Origin: Pectobacterium zantedeschiae
GTDB taxonomy: Bacteria; Pseudomonadota; Gammaproteobacteria; Enterobacterales; Enterobacteriaceae
Direction: 5' to 3'
DNA length: 64,000 nt
Assembly: GCF_004137795.1 (NCBI RefSeq)
Contig: NZ_NWTM01000001.1
Location: forward strand, 310,001 to 374,000
Each line of letters begins with the position of its first letter. Within the stretch, counting starts at the first letter, position 1. Below are positions 1 through 10,668 of the stretch, in pieces. A program made the translations under genes and the position numbers. Below the pieces are notes generated by a model. That model was not told where the DNA came from, did not search any database, and saw only the letters and a list, made by a program, of their open reading frames with translations.

Positions 1-238
1 CTTCGACTGGTTATTCTGCGTTGCGGCGGGTTTTCCGTTTAACGTTAGCTGCGACAACCTGAACGGCGACTGCGAGCCGGACCGAATTGATTTCCAACGA
101 CGTGTGCATGCGCAAGTGATGCAGTATCTGGAAGAGGGGATTCCCGCGCGCCCGGCAAGCTTTATTCGTGCATTACAATCGTTTTACAATACGCCACCGC
201 TGACGGCGGCGAGCTTCCCGTATCCAGCCGATCTGTGA
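1..238 (+). CDS. epmC: EpmC (YfcM), elongation factor P hydroxylase, C-terminal part
   Basis: An open frame enters from the left edge (codons begin at base 2) and stops with TGA at 236-238, giving the last 78 residues or so of a longer protein. The translated end carries blocks such as FDWLFCVAAGFPFNV and an Asn/Asp/Cys stretch that I recognise as YfcM/EpmC. EpmC hydroxylates the beta-lysyl-modified lysine of elongation factor P. The next genes, yfcL and mnmC, are its neighbours in E. coli, which supports the call. The start and most of the protein lie outside the window. Confidence 0.8.
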   Translation, partial: FDWLFCVAAGFPFNVSCDNLNGDCEPDRIDFQRRVHAQVMQYLEEGIPARPASFIRALQSFYNTPPLTAASFPYPADL

Positions 239-271
239 TGAACGGGAACAGTAAAAACTTGAGGATAAGAA

Positions 272-556
272 ATGATCGCAGAATTTGAAACGCGCATTCT
301 GGCGCTGATTGATGACATGGTAGAGCATGCCAGCGACGACGAACTGTTTGCTGGCGGCTATTTGCGCGGTCATCTGACAGTGTCAGTCGCAGAAGCGGAA
401 GATAACGGGGAACACACGCTTGAAGCACTGCATGTGCGCGTTAGCGACAGCATTAATAATGCCATCAAAAACGGTGAACTGTCACCGCCAGATCAGGTAC
501 TGGTTAACGGGATGTGGGAACGTCTGTTCCAGCAGGCACAAAACAGTACGCATTGA
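272..556 (+). CDS. yfcL: YfcL family protein
   Basis: A 94-residue protein starting at ATG 272, preceded by a GAGGATAAG ribosome site, 33 bases after the epmC stop and probably cotranscribed with it. It is acidic, small and soluble, with no signal peptide or membrane segment. Length and position (epmC-yfcL-mnmC) match E. coli YfcL, about 92 residues, whose function is not established as far as I know. Its product converges on mnmC, which reads from the other strand. Confidence 0.85.
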   Translation: MIAEFETRILALIDDMVEHASDDELFAGGYLRGHLTVSVAEAEDNGEHTLEALHVRVSDSINNAIKNGELSPPDQVLVNGMWERLFQQAQNSTH

Positions 557-624
557 TTTTCATGTACGCCTATCGTTAATCCGCCAGTGCTGGCTTAGTC
601 GAGCCAGCACCTCTTCTTCCCCGA

Positions 625-2652
625 TTAATCCTGTGTCACGGGTTTGCCTTTAAGCAGTTTCCTTATCCAGAAGCGATTTGGGTTTAGCGCGGCTAGCGTG
701 TCACGATCCAGCGGCAGTGGTTCTCTATACATCTGCGAAGCCAAAATTTCCGCTGCGAGTGGGGCAGAGCAGAGTCCGCGTGAGCCTAATGCACCGATAA
801 TAAACAGATCCTGCCAATAAGGTGCGTTCGGCACGGTGTCGGCGCGGTGCTGGGGATGCAGCCTATCTTCATACTCTGTCAGCGTTTGCTCATAGTCCGG
901 CACAGAGCCCAATAGCGGTAAATGATCGCGCAGTGCGCAGCGGACACCCTGACGTGCCTGTCCATCGCTGACATCAATGGTTTTGGCCCAGTCAGCATTC
1001 GGCAAACAATTCAGCAGCCGTTGGCGGTTCTCCTGTTGTTCTTCTTCCCGATAATCGCACTGTGTTTCGCCTCGTAGGTAGCTTGCCCCGATGCAGTGCG
1101 TTTTATGCTGCGGGCTCACTGGCGTCAGGTAGCCGTCGTAGCATAACACCTGCTTCAACTGCCCCAATACAGGGTTAGTCGGAATGTGGCTGACCTGCCC
1201 GCGCACGGCGTAGCCGGGTAAATGACAGGTTTGTGTCCAGTCGGTAATGTGGTGACCATTTGCCAGCACCACCACTGCGTGATTTACCGGTTGGCCCGTG
1301 CTTAAGCTGAGCGCCCAGCCGCTATCGGTTTTTTCCAACGCAGAAACGGTAGTATCCATCTGTACTGACAGGCCGTTTTGCTGCGCCAGTTTCAGTGCTG
1401 CGGCTGTCAGTTCTGCCGGACACAGCCAGCCGCCGTCGGGGTAGGTAATACCGTTTACGCCGGGATTTAGGCCGCTTTGTTTTTCCAGTTGCTGGGCATC
1501 CGCGCTAACGACCAATTCTTCCGGCCATTCTCCTTGCAGAATCTGTTCGATTTTACGCGCGCTTTTTTCATCCCAAGCGAGCTGGCTTACGCCACACCAC
1601 TGGTGTTCAAATTCCAGACCTTGCTGTGCCAGTGCCGTGTAGCTACGGTGGGCGAAGTTAAAGGCGAGTGAGAAAAAGCGGGACACGGCATCGTGTCGGT
1701 TATTCAGCAGGGGATACAGCGCGCCCTGACGATTGCCAGATGCGCCAGTGGCTGGCTGTGACTCAGCGCAGTAGAGCGTGACGTTTGCGCCGCGCCGTTG
1801 CAGAGCCAGCGCAGTAAGCACGCTGGCGATGCCGCCGCCAATAATAGCGATGTCATCAGTCGTGCTGGCTGCGGGGCGCGCATACCACGGTGTCGGCGAA
1901 GTGACGGGAAGTGTATCAGGAAGGATACCGCTCAGCATTTCCCGCTTCTGCCCGAATCCTTTGACTTTACTAACGTGAAAACCCGCCTGTTGTAGACCGC
2001 GTCGCACAAAGCCGGCGGCGGTAAAGGTGGCAAATGTCCCTTCTTGGCGACACAGACGTGCCATTGCCTGAAACAGATTATCCGTCCACATGTCAGGGTT
2101 CTTGGAAGGAGCGAAGCCGTCTAGAAACCAGGCGTCGACCTGATGATTCTGGGTATCATCCAGCTCAGGCAGTAAGACGTTAACATCACCGAACCATAAA
2201 TCGAGCGTGATACTGCCTTGCGCCAGAATCAGACGGTGACAACCTGGCAGCGCCACCGGCCATTGCTGGCGCAACTCATTCGCGAATGTTGCCAATTCCG
2301 GCCACTGTGCGTGTGCGGCAGCCAGATCGTGCTGACGCAGGGGGAATTTCTCGAAGCTGATGAAGTGCAGATGTCGCAGAGTTGCCTGTGGCTGCTGTTG
2401 ACGAAAGTGAGCAAAAGCTTGCCACAGCGTGAGAAAATTCAGGCCGGTGCCAAAGCCGGTTTCCGCGATCACGCAGGCAGCACGTGGATGCGTGCTGAAA
2501 CGTTCAGGAAACTGATTGCCCTGTAAAAACACATAACGGGTTTCGGCCAACCCATCCTGATTCGAAAAATAGACGTCATCAAACTGTTGCGATACAGGTG
2601 TACCCTGAGCGTTCCAACTTAACGACGCGTGTTGGATGGGAAGGTTAGCCAC
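625..2652 (-). CDS. mnmC: MnmC, bifunctional tRNA 5-methylaminomethyl-2-thiouridine biosynthesis protein
   Basis: A 675-residue cytosolic enzyme that finishes the mnm5s2U modification at the wobble base of several tRNAs. The N-terminal half is the SAM-dependent methyltransferase (motif [11 protein letters not shown] near residue 65; [15 protein letters not shown] near 175). The C-terminal half is the FAD-dependent oxidase that removes the carboxymethyl group, with the dinucleotide-binding signature [17 protein letters not shown] near residue 270. Both domains look intact and the length agrees with E. coli MnmC (about 668). It is transcribed divergently from fabB; the 172 bases between them hold the fabB control region. 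Confidence 0.97.
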   Translation of the reverse strand: MANLPIQHASLSWNAQGTPVSQQFDDVYFSNQDGLAETRYVFLQGNQFPERFSTHPRAACVIAETGFGTGLNFLTLWQAFAHFRQQQPQATLRHLHFISFEKFPLRQHDLAAAHAQWPELATFANELRQQWPVALPGCHRLILAQGSITLDLWFGDVNVLLPELDDTQNHQVDAWFLDGFAPSKNPDMWTDNLFQAMARLCRQEGTFATFTAAGFVRRGLQQAGFHVSKVKGFGQKREMLSGILPDTLPVTSPTPWYARPAASTTDDIAIIGGGIASVLTALALQRRGANVTLYCAESQPATGASGNRQGALYPLLNNRHDAVSRFFSLAFNFAHRSYTALAQQGLEFEHQWCGVSQLAWDEKSARKIEQILQGEWPEELVVSADAQQLEKQSGLNPGVNGITYPDGGWLCPAELTAAALKLAQQNGLSVQMDTTVSALEKTDSGWALSLSTGQPVNHAVVVLANGHHITDWTQTCHLPGYAVRGQVSHIPTNPVLGQLKQVLCYDGYLTPVSPQHKTHCIGASYLRGETQCDYREEEQQENRQRLLNCLPNADWAKTIDVSDGQARQGVRCALRDHLPLLGSVPDYEQTLTEYEDRLHPQHRADTVPNAPYWQDLFIIGALGSRGLCSAPLAAEILASQMYREPLPLDRDTLAALNPNRFWIRKLLKGKPVTQD

Positions 2653-2738
2653 GGCAAAAGCTCATTATTCAAGTGATGGCGAGATTTTAACGAGCTGAAT
2701 ATCGTGGTGCAAATTTAGCAATAATTTCGCGATAGTTC

Positions 2739-2779
2739 GGCTGATCGGACTTGTTCAGCTTACAACTGTACGCTAAAGT
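2739..2779 (+). promoter_or_regulatory. fabB promoter with FadR-like and FabR-like operators
   Basis: Three overlapping signals are visible. Bases 2739-2755 read GGCTGATCGGACTTGTT, close to the FadR operator I know from fabA and fabB. Bases 2757-2774 read AGCTTACAACTGTACGCT, a near-palindrome matching the FabR operator of E. coli fabB. A promoter TTGTTC (2751-2756), 17 bases, TAAAGT (2774-2779) is laid over both. This is the expected arrangement: FadR activates and FabR represses unsaturated fatty-acid synthesis. Factor identities are inferred from sequence only. Confidence 0.75.
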
Positions 2780-2824
2780 GCGAAGCGAAATCCCAAACTC
2801 TATAAGTGGAAAAAGAGGTATTAA

Positions 2825-4042
2825 ATGAAACGTGCAGTGATTACTGGCCTGGGGATCGTATCAAGCATCGGTAATAACCAGCAGGAAGTTCTGGCATCAT
2901 TGCGGGAAGGCCGCTCGGGTATTACTTTCTCTCAAGAGCTGAAAGATTCCGGTATGCGTAGTCACGTCTGGGGGAATGTCAAACTGGACACCACTGGCCT
3001 CATCGATCGCAAAGTTGTACGTTTTATGAGTGATGCATCGATTTATGCCTACTTATCCATGGAGCAGGCGATTCAAGATTCTGGGCTGTCTGATGAGGTT
3101 TATCAGAATAACCCACGCGTTGGCCTGATTGCCGGTTCCGGTGGCTCCGCGCGTTATCAGGTATTTGGTGCTGACGCGATGCGCAGCCCGCGTGGCCTGA
3201 AAGCTGTTGGCCCTTACGTGGTGACCAAGTCCATGGGTTCTGCGGTATCCGCCTGTCTGGCAACGCCGTTTAAAATTCACGGTGTGAACTACTCCATCAG
3301 CTCTGCTTGTGCGACCTCTGCACACTGCATCGGTAACGCCGTTGAGCAAATCCAGATGGGTAAACAGGACATTGTGTTCGCCGGTGGTGCTGAAGAGCTA
3401 TGCTGGGAACTGGCCTGTGAGTTTGATGCCATGGGCGCACTGTCTACCAAATACAATGAGACGCCAGAAAAAGCCTCCCGTACCTATGATGCGGGTCGTG
3501 ATGGTTTCGTGATTGCAGGCGGCGGCGGTATGGTCGTGGTAGAAGAATTGGAACACGCGCTGGCTCGCGGTGCGCATATCTACGCAGAAGTGGTCGGCTA
3601 TGGTGCGACCTCTGACGGTGCAGATATGGTTGCCCCATCTGGCGAAGGTGCTGTGCGCTGTATGCGGATGGCAATGAACGGTGTTGATACCCCGATTGAC
3701 TACCTGAACTCTCACGGTACTTCTACGCCAGTTGGCGATGTGAAGGAACTGGGCGCGATTCGTGAAGTGTTTGGTGATAACTCGCCAGCTATCTCCGCGA
3801 CGAAAGCGATGACCGGTCACTCTCTGGGCGCTGCTGGCGTTCAGGAAGCTATTTACTCCCTGCTAATGCTGGAGCACAGCTTCGTTGCACCGAGCATCAA
3901 CGTGGAAAATCTGGACGAGCAGGCTGCTGGCCTGAATATCGTGACTGAACCGACGGAACGTAAACTGACCACGGTGATGTCTAACAGCTTCGGGTTCGGT
4001 GGTACGAACGCGACGCTGGTGATGAGAAAACTCGATAAATAA
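2825..4042 (+). CDS. fabB: FabB, 3-oxoacyl-[acyl-carrier-protein] synthase I
   Basis: A 405-residue condensing enzyme of type II fatty-acid synthesis, needed for the unsaturated branch. The thiolase-fold active site is complete: catalytic Cys162 in SSACATSAH, His297 in [11 protein letters not shown] and His332 in [11 protein letters not shown]; the C-terminal [10 protein letters not shown] loop is present. It is one residue shorter than E. coli FabB because of a change in the AGSGG loop near residue 105. Start ATG 2825 follows AAAGAGGTATTAA. It is monocistronic, with its own promoter and a strong terminator just downstream. Confidence 0.98.
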   Translation: MKRAVITGLGIVSSIGNNQQEVLASLREGRSGITFSQELKDSGMRSHVWGNVKLDTTGLIDRKVVRFMSDASIYAYLSMEQAIQDSGLSDEVYQNNPRVGLIAGSGGSARYQVFGADAMRSPRGLKAVGPYVVTKSMGSAVSACLATPFKIHGVNYSISSACATSAHCIGNAVEQIQMGKQDIVFAGGAEELCWELACEFDAMGALSTKYNETPEKASRTYDAGRDGFVIAGGGGMVVVEELEHALARGAHIYAEVVGYGATSDGADMVAPSGEGAVRCMRMAMNGVDTPIDYLNSHGTSTPVGDVKELGAIREVFGDNSPAISATKAMTGHSLGAAGVQEAIYSLLMLEHSFVAPSINVENLDEQAAGLNIVTEPTERKLTTVMSNSFGFGGTNATLVMRKLDK

Positions 4043-4064
4043 TCGGATTCTCACACTGATAAAT

Positions 4065-4097
4065 AAAAACCCCGCAGGCGCAAGCCGCGGGGTTTTT
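4065..4097 (+). terminator. Rho-independent terminator between fabB and flk
   Basis: Perfect 11-bp stem AAAAACCCCGC (4065-4075) with GCGGGGTTTTT (4087-4097) around an 11-base loop. Runs of A before and T after let it serve both convergent genes, fabB on plus and flk on minus. Confidence 0.9.
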
Positions 4098-4153
4098 ACT
4101 TTTGATGCGTGTCGTGATGATGAACTGCAATCGTATCCTGAATGAGGAGGGGC

Positions 4154-5407
4154 TTAGATCAGTACCCAGAGCAGAAACGCAGCCACACAGGTACTGACAA
4201 TCACCAGAAACATCGGTTTATGGAACAGGGATTGCCAACTGAGCGGTAGCGAGGCAATCAACGGGTTGAACAGCGGATGCAGGAGCTGTGAGGTTGTTGT
4301 CCAGTCAGTTTCCTGTGAGCGCTGAATACGTTGTGTAAACAGGAACGTCAGTAGATCGCTGACCTGCATCGGCGTCAACGGGGTTTGCAAGCCCATATTG
4401 AAGCGGTTCTGTGTGTAATCCATCAACAATTGCTGTTCCTGCACGGTCATCGGTTGTTGCAGCAGAGCCTGCAACGGGGCGAGGTTCGGGGAAAGCAGCG
4501 CGTTCTGTGTTGGCAGTTGCTGTGATGATAGGTTCGTTGCTGATGCCTGATTCGCGTTAACCGTGTTTGTTGTGTTGGCTGTCAGTGATTCCGGCGACGC
4601 ACCAGCCGTTCCTGCATGGGTCTGCGTTCCCTGTGGCGTCAAGGTGGTGCGGAGCAACGTCTGCGTCTGCTGTAGCTCAACCTGCGCTTGCAGGAACTGC
4701 GTGAGCATCGGCAGATGCTTTAACGGGATCGCGTCGCCCGCGTTAAGATTCTGCATCATCATCAGATTGCTCAATACTCTCGCAGGTTGCTCCCCAGTCA
4801 TGGTCGCTAACCGGGTGACTAACTGATTCAAGCCGCGTTGTTCAGCGGGCGAGAGCGGACGTTCGGGCGAATTGACGGCCTGAGCCGATTGCGGCGCTGA
4901 GGCTGACGCCGTTGACTGCGGAATTTGCCCATTTTGCAGCAGCGTAACAACCTGCTGTAGCTGCGTTTTATTCAGACTGCTTAGCGTGGTGCTGCCGAAC
5001 TGTTGCCGGATGAAATCACTGACTGCCTGCCGGTTATTCCCCTGAGATAGCATATCCGTCAGGCGTTGGAGCAACGGCTGACGCTCACCGCTATCTTGCG
5101 CCTGTGTTAAACGCGTCTGGAGTATTTGCTCTGCTGGCTGGTAGTGCCGGGACAGCAGTTCATTATTGTCTGCCAGCCCTAGCCCCTGTTTTACGGTCGT
5201 CCAGACTTCCGCAGCTTTTGAGGTTGTGAGCGCGGCAACTTTAAGCACCAGATTTTCCAGCGTCGTGCGTTGCGCTAGCGTCAGAGGTCTATCGCCATTG
5301 GCGGAGCCTGCGGCGTTAGAGGAGGATGCAGAGGTTGATGATGTGGTTGTCGGCGTAACCGAGCGTTCGCCGGGCAGCGGGGCACCTGGGCCGCTTACAG
5401 GTTGCAT
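4154..5407 (-). CDS. flk: Flk, flagellar regulator (RflH-like)
   Basis: A 417-residue Gln/Ser/Thr-rich protein with a single C-terminal membrane anchor (about residues 399-416), as in E. coli Flk, which couples export control of FlgM and hook-length control to flagellar ring assembly. I chose ATG 5407 over the longer frame from 5431 because GTGAGGATAACCGAT gives a good ribosome site and MQPVSGP lines up with the MIQPISGP start of E. coli Flk. It is longer than E. coli Flk (about 331) through low-complexity insertions at roughly 180-200 and 265-305. It sits between fabB and pdxB as in E. coli. Confidence 0.85.
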   Translation of the reverse strand: MQPVSGPGAPLPGERSVTPTTTSSTSASSSNAAGSANGDRPLTLAQRTTLENLVLKVAALTTSKAAEVWTTVKQGLGLADNNELLSRHYQPAEQILQTRLTQAQDSGERQPLLQRLTDMLSQGNNRQAVSDFIRQQFGSTTLSSLNKTQLQQVVTLLQNGQIPQSTASASAPQSAQAVNSPERPLSPAEQRGLNQLVTRLATMTGEQPARVLSNLMMMQNLNAGDAIPLKHLPMLTQFLQAQVELQQTQTLLRTTLTPQGTQTHAGTAGASPESLTANTTNTVNANQASATNLSSQQLPTQNALLSPNLAPLQALLQQPMTVQEQQLLMDYTQNRFNMGLQTPLTPMQVSDLLTFLFTQRIQRSQETDWTTTSQLLHPLFNPLIASLPLSWQSLFHKPMFLVIVSTCVAAFLLWVLI

Positions 5408-5500
5408 ATCGGTTATCCTCACTGCCGTCATGATTGAGATGAATCATAGCAATCTCCCGTGACGGCCGATAGTCATGCGTTGCCTAAAACGACACGAATC

Positions 5501-6379
5501 TTAAGCGGTGCGTCCGAGTGGGATGCGCAAACGTTGGGCAAGAATAACGCCGAGTAACGTGATGCCACCGCCAACCAGATGATAATGGTGCAAAGGTTCA
5601 TGTAAGAAACCAATTGCAATCATCGCCGCAAAGATCGGCGTCAGGTTCATAAAGATGGCTGTTTTGCTCGCTCCCAGACGCATAACTCCTTGAATCCACA
5701 GAAACGGCGCAATAATTGAGGCCATGATGCCAGCGAAAACTACCAGCGGCAGATTTTCGCTGTTTAGCTGCACATTGTCCGTCAGCAAGAAATTTGGAAT
5801 CAGCAGTACCACGCCAAAGGCAATTTGCACATAGAGCGATACCCAGTTGGGCAGCGGGATGCTCCAGCGTTTGGTCAGCACGCCATATATTGCATAGGAC
5901 AACGCGGCACAAAACATCATGAATTCACCGGTACCGATACCCTGTGCCAGAATCTGTTCAGGGTGCCCGCCGCTGATCAGCCAGACAATCCCTGCCAGTG
6001 ACAGCAGGCTACCGAGTAGCACGCCCAGCGTGGGCGCCACGCGCAGTAGAGGAATGCTGAGTAAAACGGTGAGTAGCGGCACCAGCGATCCCATTATTCC
6101 CATCATCACGGCACTGATCGTGTGTGCGGCGTAGTAGGCCAGACTTTGATACAACACCATGCCGAGCAGACCCAACACCAGTAGTTTCCATGCATTTTGG
6201 CGAATGGTCGTAGCATGGTGGCGAAGGCCTGGCAGCATGAACGGCGTCATGACGAGAAACGCCAGCAGCCAGCGGTAAAACGAAATAGCGGCCGGGTCGA
6301 TAACGGTAGCGGAGAGCTTGTTGACGATGACGTTAACTGACCAAATCAGGACGGCGATAATGGGAAATAGGGCGTTCAA
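5501..6379 (-). CDS. EamA/DMT-superfamily transporter
   Basis: A polytopic inner-membrane protein with about ten helices in two EamA repeats (first from IAVLIWSVNVIVNKLS, second from MFCAALSYAIYGVLTKRW). The substrate is unknown; family members export amino acids or metabolites. The frame stays open to an ATG at 6511, but those extra 44 residues are Cys- and Arg-rich and unlike the family. TTG 6379, just before NALFPIIAV, gives about 292 residues, the usual length, so I prefer it; the ribosome site there is weak and the start is uncertain. E. coli has no such gene between flk and pdxB, so this is a lineage-specific insertion. Confidence 0.8.
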   Translation of the reverse strand: MNALFPIIAVLIWSVNVIVNKLSATVIDPAAISFYRWLLAFLVMTPFMLPGLRHHATTIRQNAWKLLVLGLLGMVLYQSLAYYAAHTISAVMMGIMGSLVPLLTVLLSIPLLRVAPTLGVLLGSLLSLAGIVWLISGGHPEQILAQGIGTGEFMMFCAALSYAIYGVLTKRWSIPLPNWVSLYVQIAFGVVLLIPNFLLTDNVQLNSENLPLVVFAGIMASIIAPFLWIQGVMRLGASKTAIFMNLTPIFAAMIAIGFLHEPLHHYHLVGGGITLLGVILAQRLRIPLGRTA

Positions 6380-6699
6380 CGTGGTTTTCTCATAGCGAAC
6401 CAGACGGAAAATGCACCGGTTGCCAGTCTGGTAGATAAAAATGGGGCAAGTGCGGCAATGGCAAACAACATAACAGAGCCATGTGACGACTATCAACCTT
6501 GTAGGAGGCAATCCGATATGCCCTTTAACGCGGTCTGGCCGCGGTAAATTGCCACTTATCGTAGGATCGATAGCGATGTGATATCGATATGAACCGATGG
6601 AGGAAGGATATCTCGTCGTAATTGCCTTGGGTTTCTACACCATTCGGTGGCAAAATATCTCCCCGCTTTTTTGGCTGGCTACAGGTCCCGGAGAAAACA

Positions 6700-7836
6700 A
6701 TGAAGATTCTGGTTGATGAAAATATGCCGTATGCTCGCGAGCTTTTCAGCCGTTTGGGTGAGGTTCAGGCTGTACCGGGACGTCCTTTGCCGCGCGATTT
6801 GCTGGTGGGCGCAGATGCGCTGATGGTGCGCTCGGTTACGAAGGTGAATGCGGATCTGTTGTCAGGCTCGGCGGTAAAATTTGTTGGCAGCGCGACGGCA
6901 GGCACCGACCATGTCGACGATACCTGGCTGAATGCCAACGGCATCGCGTTTTCTGCTGCCCCCGGCTGCAATGCTATTGCGGTAGTGGAGTATGTATTTT
7001 CCTCTTTGCTGATGCTCGCCGAACGTGATGGTTTTCAACTGCGTGATAAAACGGTCGGCATTGTCGGCGTGGGGAATGTCGGCAGGCGTCTGGATGCGCG
7101 ACTGAAAGCCTGGGGTGTAAAAACGCTGTTGTGCGATCCACCGCGTGCCGATCGCGGTGATGTGGGTGATTTCCTGCCGTTAGAAACTCTGGTGCGTGAT
7201 GCCGATATCCTGACGCTGCATACGCCGCTGTATCTCGACGGGCCGTACCGAACGCATCATTTGGTTGATGCTACGGTACTGAACGCGTTTGCGGATGGAC
7301 GTATTCTGATTAACGCCTGCCGTGGCCCGGTGGTGGATAATGTGGCATTGCTTGAGGCTCTGCAACAGGGCAAAAAACTCAGCGTGATCCTTGACGTGTG
7401 GGAACCCGAACCTGCGTTATCGACCGATCTGCTGGCGCGAGTGGACATCGGCACGGCGCATATCGCTGGTTATACGCTGGAAGGAAAAGCGCGCGGTACC
7501 ACACAGGTTTTTGAAGCCTGGAGCGAGTTTATCGGCACACCGCAGCAGATTGCGCTTTCGTCGCTTTTACCTGAGCCGGACTATGCCGAAGTGACATTAA
7601 CCGTACCGGTGGATGAGGCGCTACTAAAACGTCTGGTGCATCTGGTGTATGATGTGCGCCGAGACGATGCGCTGTTGCGCCATGTTGCGCATCAGGAAGG
7701 CGAGTTTGATCGCCTGCGTAAACATTATCAAGAACGACGCGAATGGTCGTCACTCCATGTCATCTGCGCTGATGCTGAGAGCGCAGATTGTCTGAACGCG
7801 CTGGGATTCACGGCGTCAGTGCGGGGCACACGCTAA
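6700..7836 (+). CDS. pdxB: PdxB, erythronate-4-phosphate dehydrogenase
   Basis: A 378-residue NAD-dependent enzyme for the second step of the DXP-dependent pyridoxal-5-phosphate pathway. It shows the D-2-hydroxyacid dehydrogenase fold: nucleotide-binding [13 protein letters not shown], catalytic Arg in [10 protein letters not shown], the acidic residue in WEPEPALS, and His in [15 protein letters not shown], with the C-terminal PdxB dimerisation domain. The frame is open further up to 6622, but ATG 6700 has a GGAG site at 6690-6693 and gives exactly the E. coli length. It leads the pdxB-usg-truA group. Confidence 0.97.
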   Translation: MKILVDENMPYARELFSRLGEVQAVPGRPLPRDLLVGADALMVRSVTKVNADLLSGSAVKFVGSATAGTDHVDDTWLNANGIAFSAAPGCNAIAVVEYVFSSLLMLAERDGFQLRDKTVGIVGVGNVGRRLDARLKAWGVKTLLCDPPRADRGDVGDFLPLETLVRDADILTLHTPLYLDGPYRTHHLVDATVLNAFADGRILINACRGPVVDNVALLEALQQGKKLSVILDVWEPEPALSTDLLARVDIGTAHIAGYTLEGKARGTTQVFEAWSEFIGTPQQIALSSLLPEPDYAEVTLTVPVDEALLKRLVHLVYDVRRDDALLRHVAHQEGEFDRLRKHYQERREWSSLHVICADAESADCLNALGFTASVRGTR

Positions 7837-7950
7837 CGGCGTTCCGCACTATATTACTCTTTTTTATTCATGAGCTGACAGCGAGTATCGCTATCGTCTG
7901 TCGGTTTCATTCATGGTTTGTGTTTCATTCAAAATTTGGGAGAGAACCAA

Positions 7951-8961
7951 ATGTCTGACGGCTGGAATATTGCTCTGCTGGGCGCAACGGGCGCAGTGGG
8001 CACGGCGTTACTGGAATTATTGCAGGAACGTGAATTCCCAGTGGGTGAACTGTATCCGTTGGCCAGCGAACGTAGCGCGGGTGAAACCATACGTTTTAAC
8101 GGCAAATCCTGTGTGGTCACCGATGTGGCTGATTTTGACTGGTCACAGGCGCAGCTGGCGTTTTTTGTTGCCGGTCAAGACGCCAGCGCACGCTATGCAG
8201 AAGCTGCGGGAGATGCCGGCTGTCTGGTCATCGACAGCAGCGGCCTGTTTGCATTAGAACCGGATGTGCCGCTGGTCGTGCCTGGCGTGAATACGCATAC
8301 GCTGGCGGATTACCGTAACCGTAATATTGTTGCGGTGGCGGATAGCCTGACTAGCCAACTGCTGACGGCGATTAAACCACTGACTGATGCGGCGGGGCTT
8401 TCGCGTTTGCATGTCGTCAATATGCTGTCCGTTTCTGCGCTCGGCAAAGCGGCGATAGACGATCTGGCTGGGCAAAGTGCCCGTCTGCTGAATGGTATCC
8501 CGCCTGAAGAAGGGCTTTTCCCGAAACAGCTGGCGTTCAATTTGTTGCCTTTACTGCCCGATGATGCAGGCAGCGTGCGCGAAGAACGCAGTCTGGTCGA
8601 TCAGGTGCGCAAAGTCTTACAGGATGATGGGTTGCCGGTTTCAGTGACCTGCATCCAGTCCCCTGTGTTCTATGGTCATGCACAAATTGTTCATCTCGAA
8701 TCATTGCGTCCGCTGTCTGCGGAAGAAGCGCGCGATGAACTGCTTAATGCCGGGAATATTGAGGTCAGCGACGAGCAGGATTACCCGACTCAGGTGGGTG
8801 ATGCTTCCGGCAATGGGCAATTGAGCGTCGGCTGTTTGCGTAATGATTACGGTATTCCTGAACTGCTGCAATTCTGGTCGGTTGCTGATAACGCTCGCTT
8901 TGGCGGCGCGCTGATGGCAGTGGAAACGGCAGAATGTCTGGTGCAGGAGTATCTTGGGTAA
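7951..8961 (+). CDS. usg: USG-1 protein, aspartate-semialdehyde dehydrogenase family
   Basis: A 336-residue protein starting at ATG 7951 behind a GGGAGAG site. The N-terminal Rossmann motif [17 protein letters not shown] and overall layout match aspartate-semialdehyde dehydrogenase. At the place of the catalytic Cys of the true enzyme (SNCxT-type motif) this protein reads [10 protein letters not shown], so the nucleophile is missing. That is the usual state of the Usg group and argues against dehydrogenase activity; its role is not known to me. Its stop codon overlaps the truA start (TAATG), indicating translational coupling. Confidence 0.93.
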   Translation: MSDGWNIALLGATGAVGTALLELLQEREFPVGELYPLASERSAGETIRFNGKSCVVTDVADFDWSQAQLAFFVAGQDASARYAEAAGDAGCLVIDSSGLFALEPDVPLVVPGVNTHTLADYRNRNIVAVADSLTSQLLTAIKPLTDAAGLSRLHVVNMLSVSALGKAAIDDLAGQSARLLNGIPPEEGLFPKQLAFNLLPLLPDDAGSVREERSLVDQVRKVLQDDGLPVSVTCIQSPVFYGHAQIVHLESLRPLSAEEARDELLNAGNIEVSDEQDYPTQVGDASGNGQLSVGCLRNDYGIPELLQFWSVADNARFGGALMAVETAECLVQEYLG

Positions 8962-9812
8962 TGTTGGAAAGCACTCAGGCGGCGGCTATTCAAGCCGCCG
9001 CCGTTGCGGAGAACGAACGAGCCCCGCTGAAGATCGCGCTGGGCATTGAGTACGACGGTAGCCAGTATTATGGCTGGCAGCGTCAGAATGACGTCGCTAG
9101 CGTACAGGCCTGTCTTGAAAAGGCGTTGAGTAAAGTTGCAGATGAACCGATAGAAGTGTTTTGCGCCGGACGAACCGATGCCGGAGTTCATGGTACCGGG
9201 CAAGTTGTGCACTTCACCACGCAGGCGATCAGAAAAGATGCTGCCTGGACGATGGGCGTGAATGCGAATTTACCGCCAGATATCGCCGTACGTTGGGTGA
9301 AAACGGTGGATGCGGATTTCCATGCACGCTTCAGCGCAACGGCACGTCGCTACCGTTATGTTATCTACAATCACCGTTATCGTCCTGCGGTGCTCTCGCA
9401 TGGCATGACGCACTTTTATCATCCGCTGGATGTGGAACGGATGGAGCGCGCCGGACAGTGTCTGCTGGGGGAGAATGATTTCACCTCTTTTCGGGCGGTA
9501 CAGTGCCAGTCGCGCACGCCATGGCGCAATGTAAATCATTTAAAGGTTACACGTCACGGTGACTATATCGTGGTAGATATTAAGGCCAATGCGTTCGTTC
9601 ACCATATGGTGCGCAATATTGTTGGCAGCCTGATGGAAGTGGGGTGTGGCAATCGTCCCGAGTCGTGGATTGCGGAACTGCTGGTAGCTAAAGATCGTAC
9701 ATTGGCAGGCGCAACGGCCAGAGCTGAAGGGTTATATTTGGTGGCAGTGGATTACCCCGCGCGTTTTGCTTTGCCGCAGCCCACAATGGGGCCGCTTTTT
9801 TTAGCGGATTGA
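8961..9812 (+). CDS. truA: TruA, tRNA pseudouridine(38-40) synthase
   Basis: A 283-residue enzyme isomerising uridines 38-40 in tRNA anticodon stems. Catalytic Asp73 lies in [18 protein letters not shown]; the family blocks [14 protein letters not shown] and [13 protein letters not shown] are present. ATG 8961 overlaps the usg stop. The product has a short Ala-rich N-terminal extension (about 13 residues) compared with E. coli TruA (270 residues). Position after usg is conserved. Confidence 0.97.
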   Translation: MLESTQAAAIQAAAVAENERAPLKIALGIEYDGSQYYGWQRQNDVASVQACLEKALSKVADEPIEVFCAGRTDAGVHGTGQVVHFTTQAIRKDAAWTMGVNANLPPDIAVRWVKTVDADFHARFSATARRYRYVIYNHRYRPAVLSHGMTHFYHPLDVERMERAGQCLLGENDFTSFRAVQCQSRTPWRNVNHLKVTRHGDYIVVDIKANAFVHHMVRNIVGSLMEVGCGNRPESWIAELLVAKDRTLAGATARAEGLYLVAVDYPARFALPQPTMGPLFLAD

Positions 9813-10005
9813 CGGTTTTGGCTGTAACGAGTACGCCTTTTACGTGTTGCACGCTGCAGATGGCTGTGAGCCAAAAGTAGTGTGCTGCGCGTATTAAGGA
9901 TGATGCTATTTAGCATGCTATACGCAAGGCAACACGGATAGTGCGGGCTGCTTTGCGTATATCGACCGCGTGCGATCGCTATATACTTTGGGAGAAGAAG
10001 TTGTG

Positions 10006-10668
10006 ATGGAGTTTATACAGTTTATTATTGATTTTATTCTACACATTGACGTTCATCTGGCGGAACTGGTGGCGCAATATGGTGTCTGGGTTTATGCCAT
10101 TTTGTTCCTGATCTTGTTCTGTGAAACCGGGTTGGTGGTGACACCGTTTTTACCGGGAGATTCGTTGCTGTTTGTTGCTGGGGCACTGGCGGCGTTACCG
10201 TCGAACGATCTGAATGTGCATACGATGGTGTTCCTGATGATTATTGCCGCGATTACGGGCGATGCAGTGAACTACACGATTGGGCGGCTGTTCGGTGAGA
10301 AGTTGTTTAGCAATCCGAACTCAAAGATTTTCCGCCGCAGCTATCTGGATAAAACGCATGCGTTTTACGCACGCCACGGTGGTAAGACGATAATTCTGGC
10401 GCGCTTTGTCCCGATTGTGAGAACATTTGCGCCGTTTGTCGCCGGGATGGGGCACATGAGCTATCGGCATTTTGCAGCCTATAATGTCATTGGTGCGCTG
10501 CTGTGGGTATTATCGTTCACCTATGCAGGCTACCTGTTTGGCGATTTGCCCGTGGTGCAGGAAAATCTGAAATTACTGATTGTCGCGATTATTTTTCTCT
10601 CTATCCTGCCGGGTATTATTGAAATTGCCCGCCACCGTAGAGCAGCCACGCGCGGCAATGTGAAATAA
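10006..10668 (+). CDS. dedA: DedA, DedA-family inner-membrane protein
   Basis: A 220-residue membrane protein of the DedA/SNARE-associated (VTT) family, thought to act in lipid-carrier or phospholipid translocation and proton-motive-force homeostasis. Conserved acidic residues Glu40 (FCETGLVV) and Asp52 (FLPGDSLLF) and the Arg-containing [18 protein letters not shown] reentrant motif are present. Start ATG 10006 has a GGGAGAAGAAG site and gives the E. coli length (219); the frame is open to 9970 without a better site. The stop is followed immediately by a small open frame and then accD. Confidence 0.95.
   Translation: MEFIQFIIDFILHIDVHLAELVAQYGVWVYAILFLILFCETGLVVTPFLPGDSLLFVAGALAALPSNDLNVHTMVFLMIIAAITGDAVNYTIGRLFGEKLFSNPNSKIFRRSYLDKTHAFYARHGGKTIILARFVPIVRTFAPFVAGMGHMSYRHFAAYNVIGALLWVLSFTYAGYLFGDLPVVQENLKLLIVAIIFLSILPGIIEIARHRRAATRGNVK

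Noticed and set aside
7951-8961. usg as the true aspartate-semialdehyde dehydrogenase gene asd
   Set aside because: The catalytic cysteine motif is missing and the pdxB-usg-truA context is that of the USG-1 paralogue.
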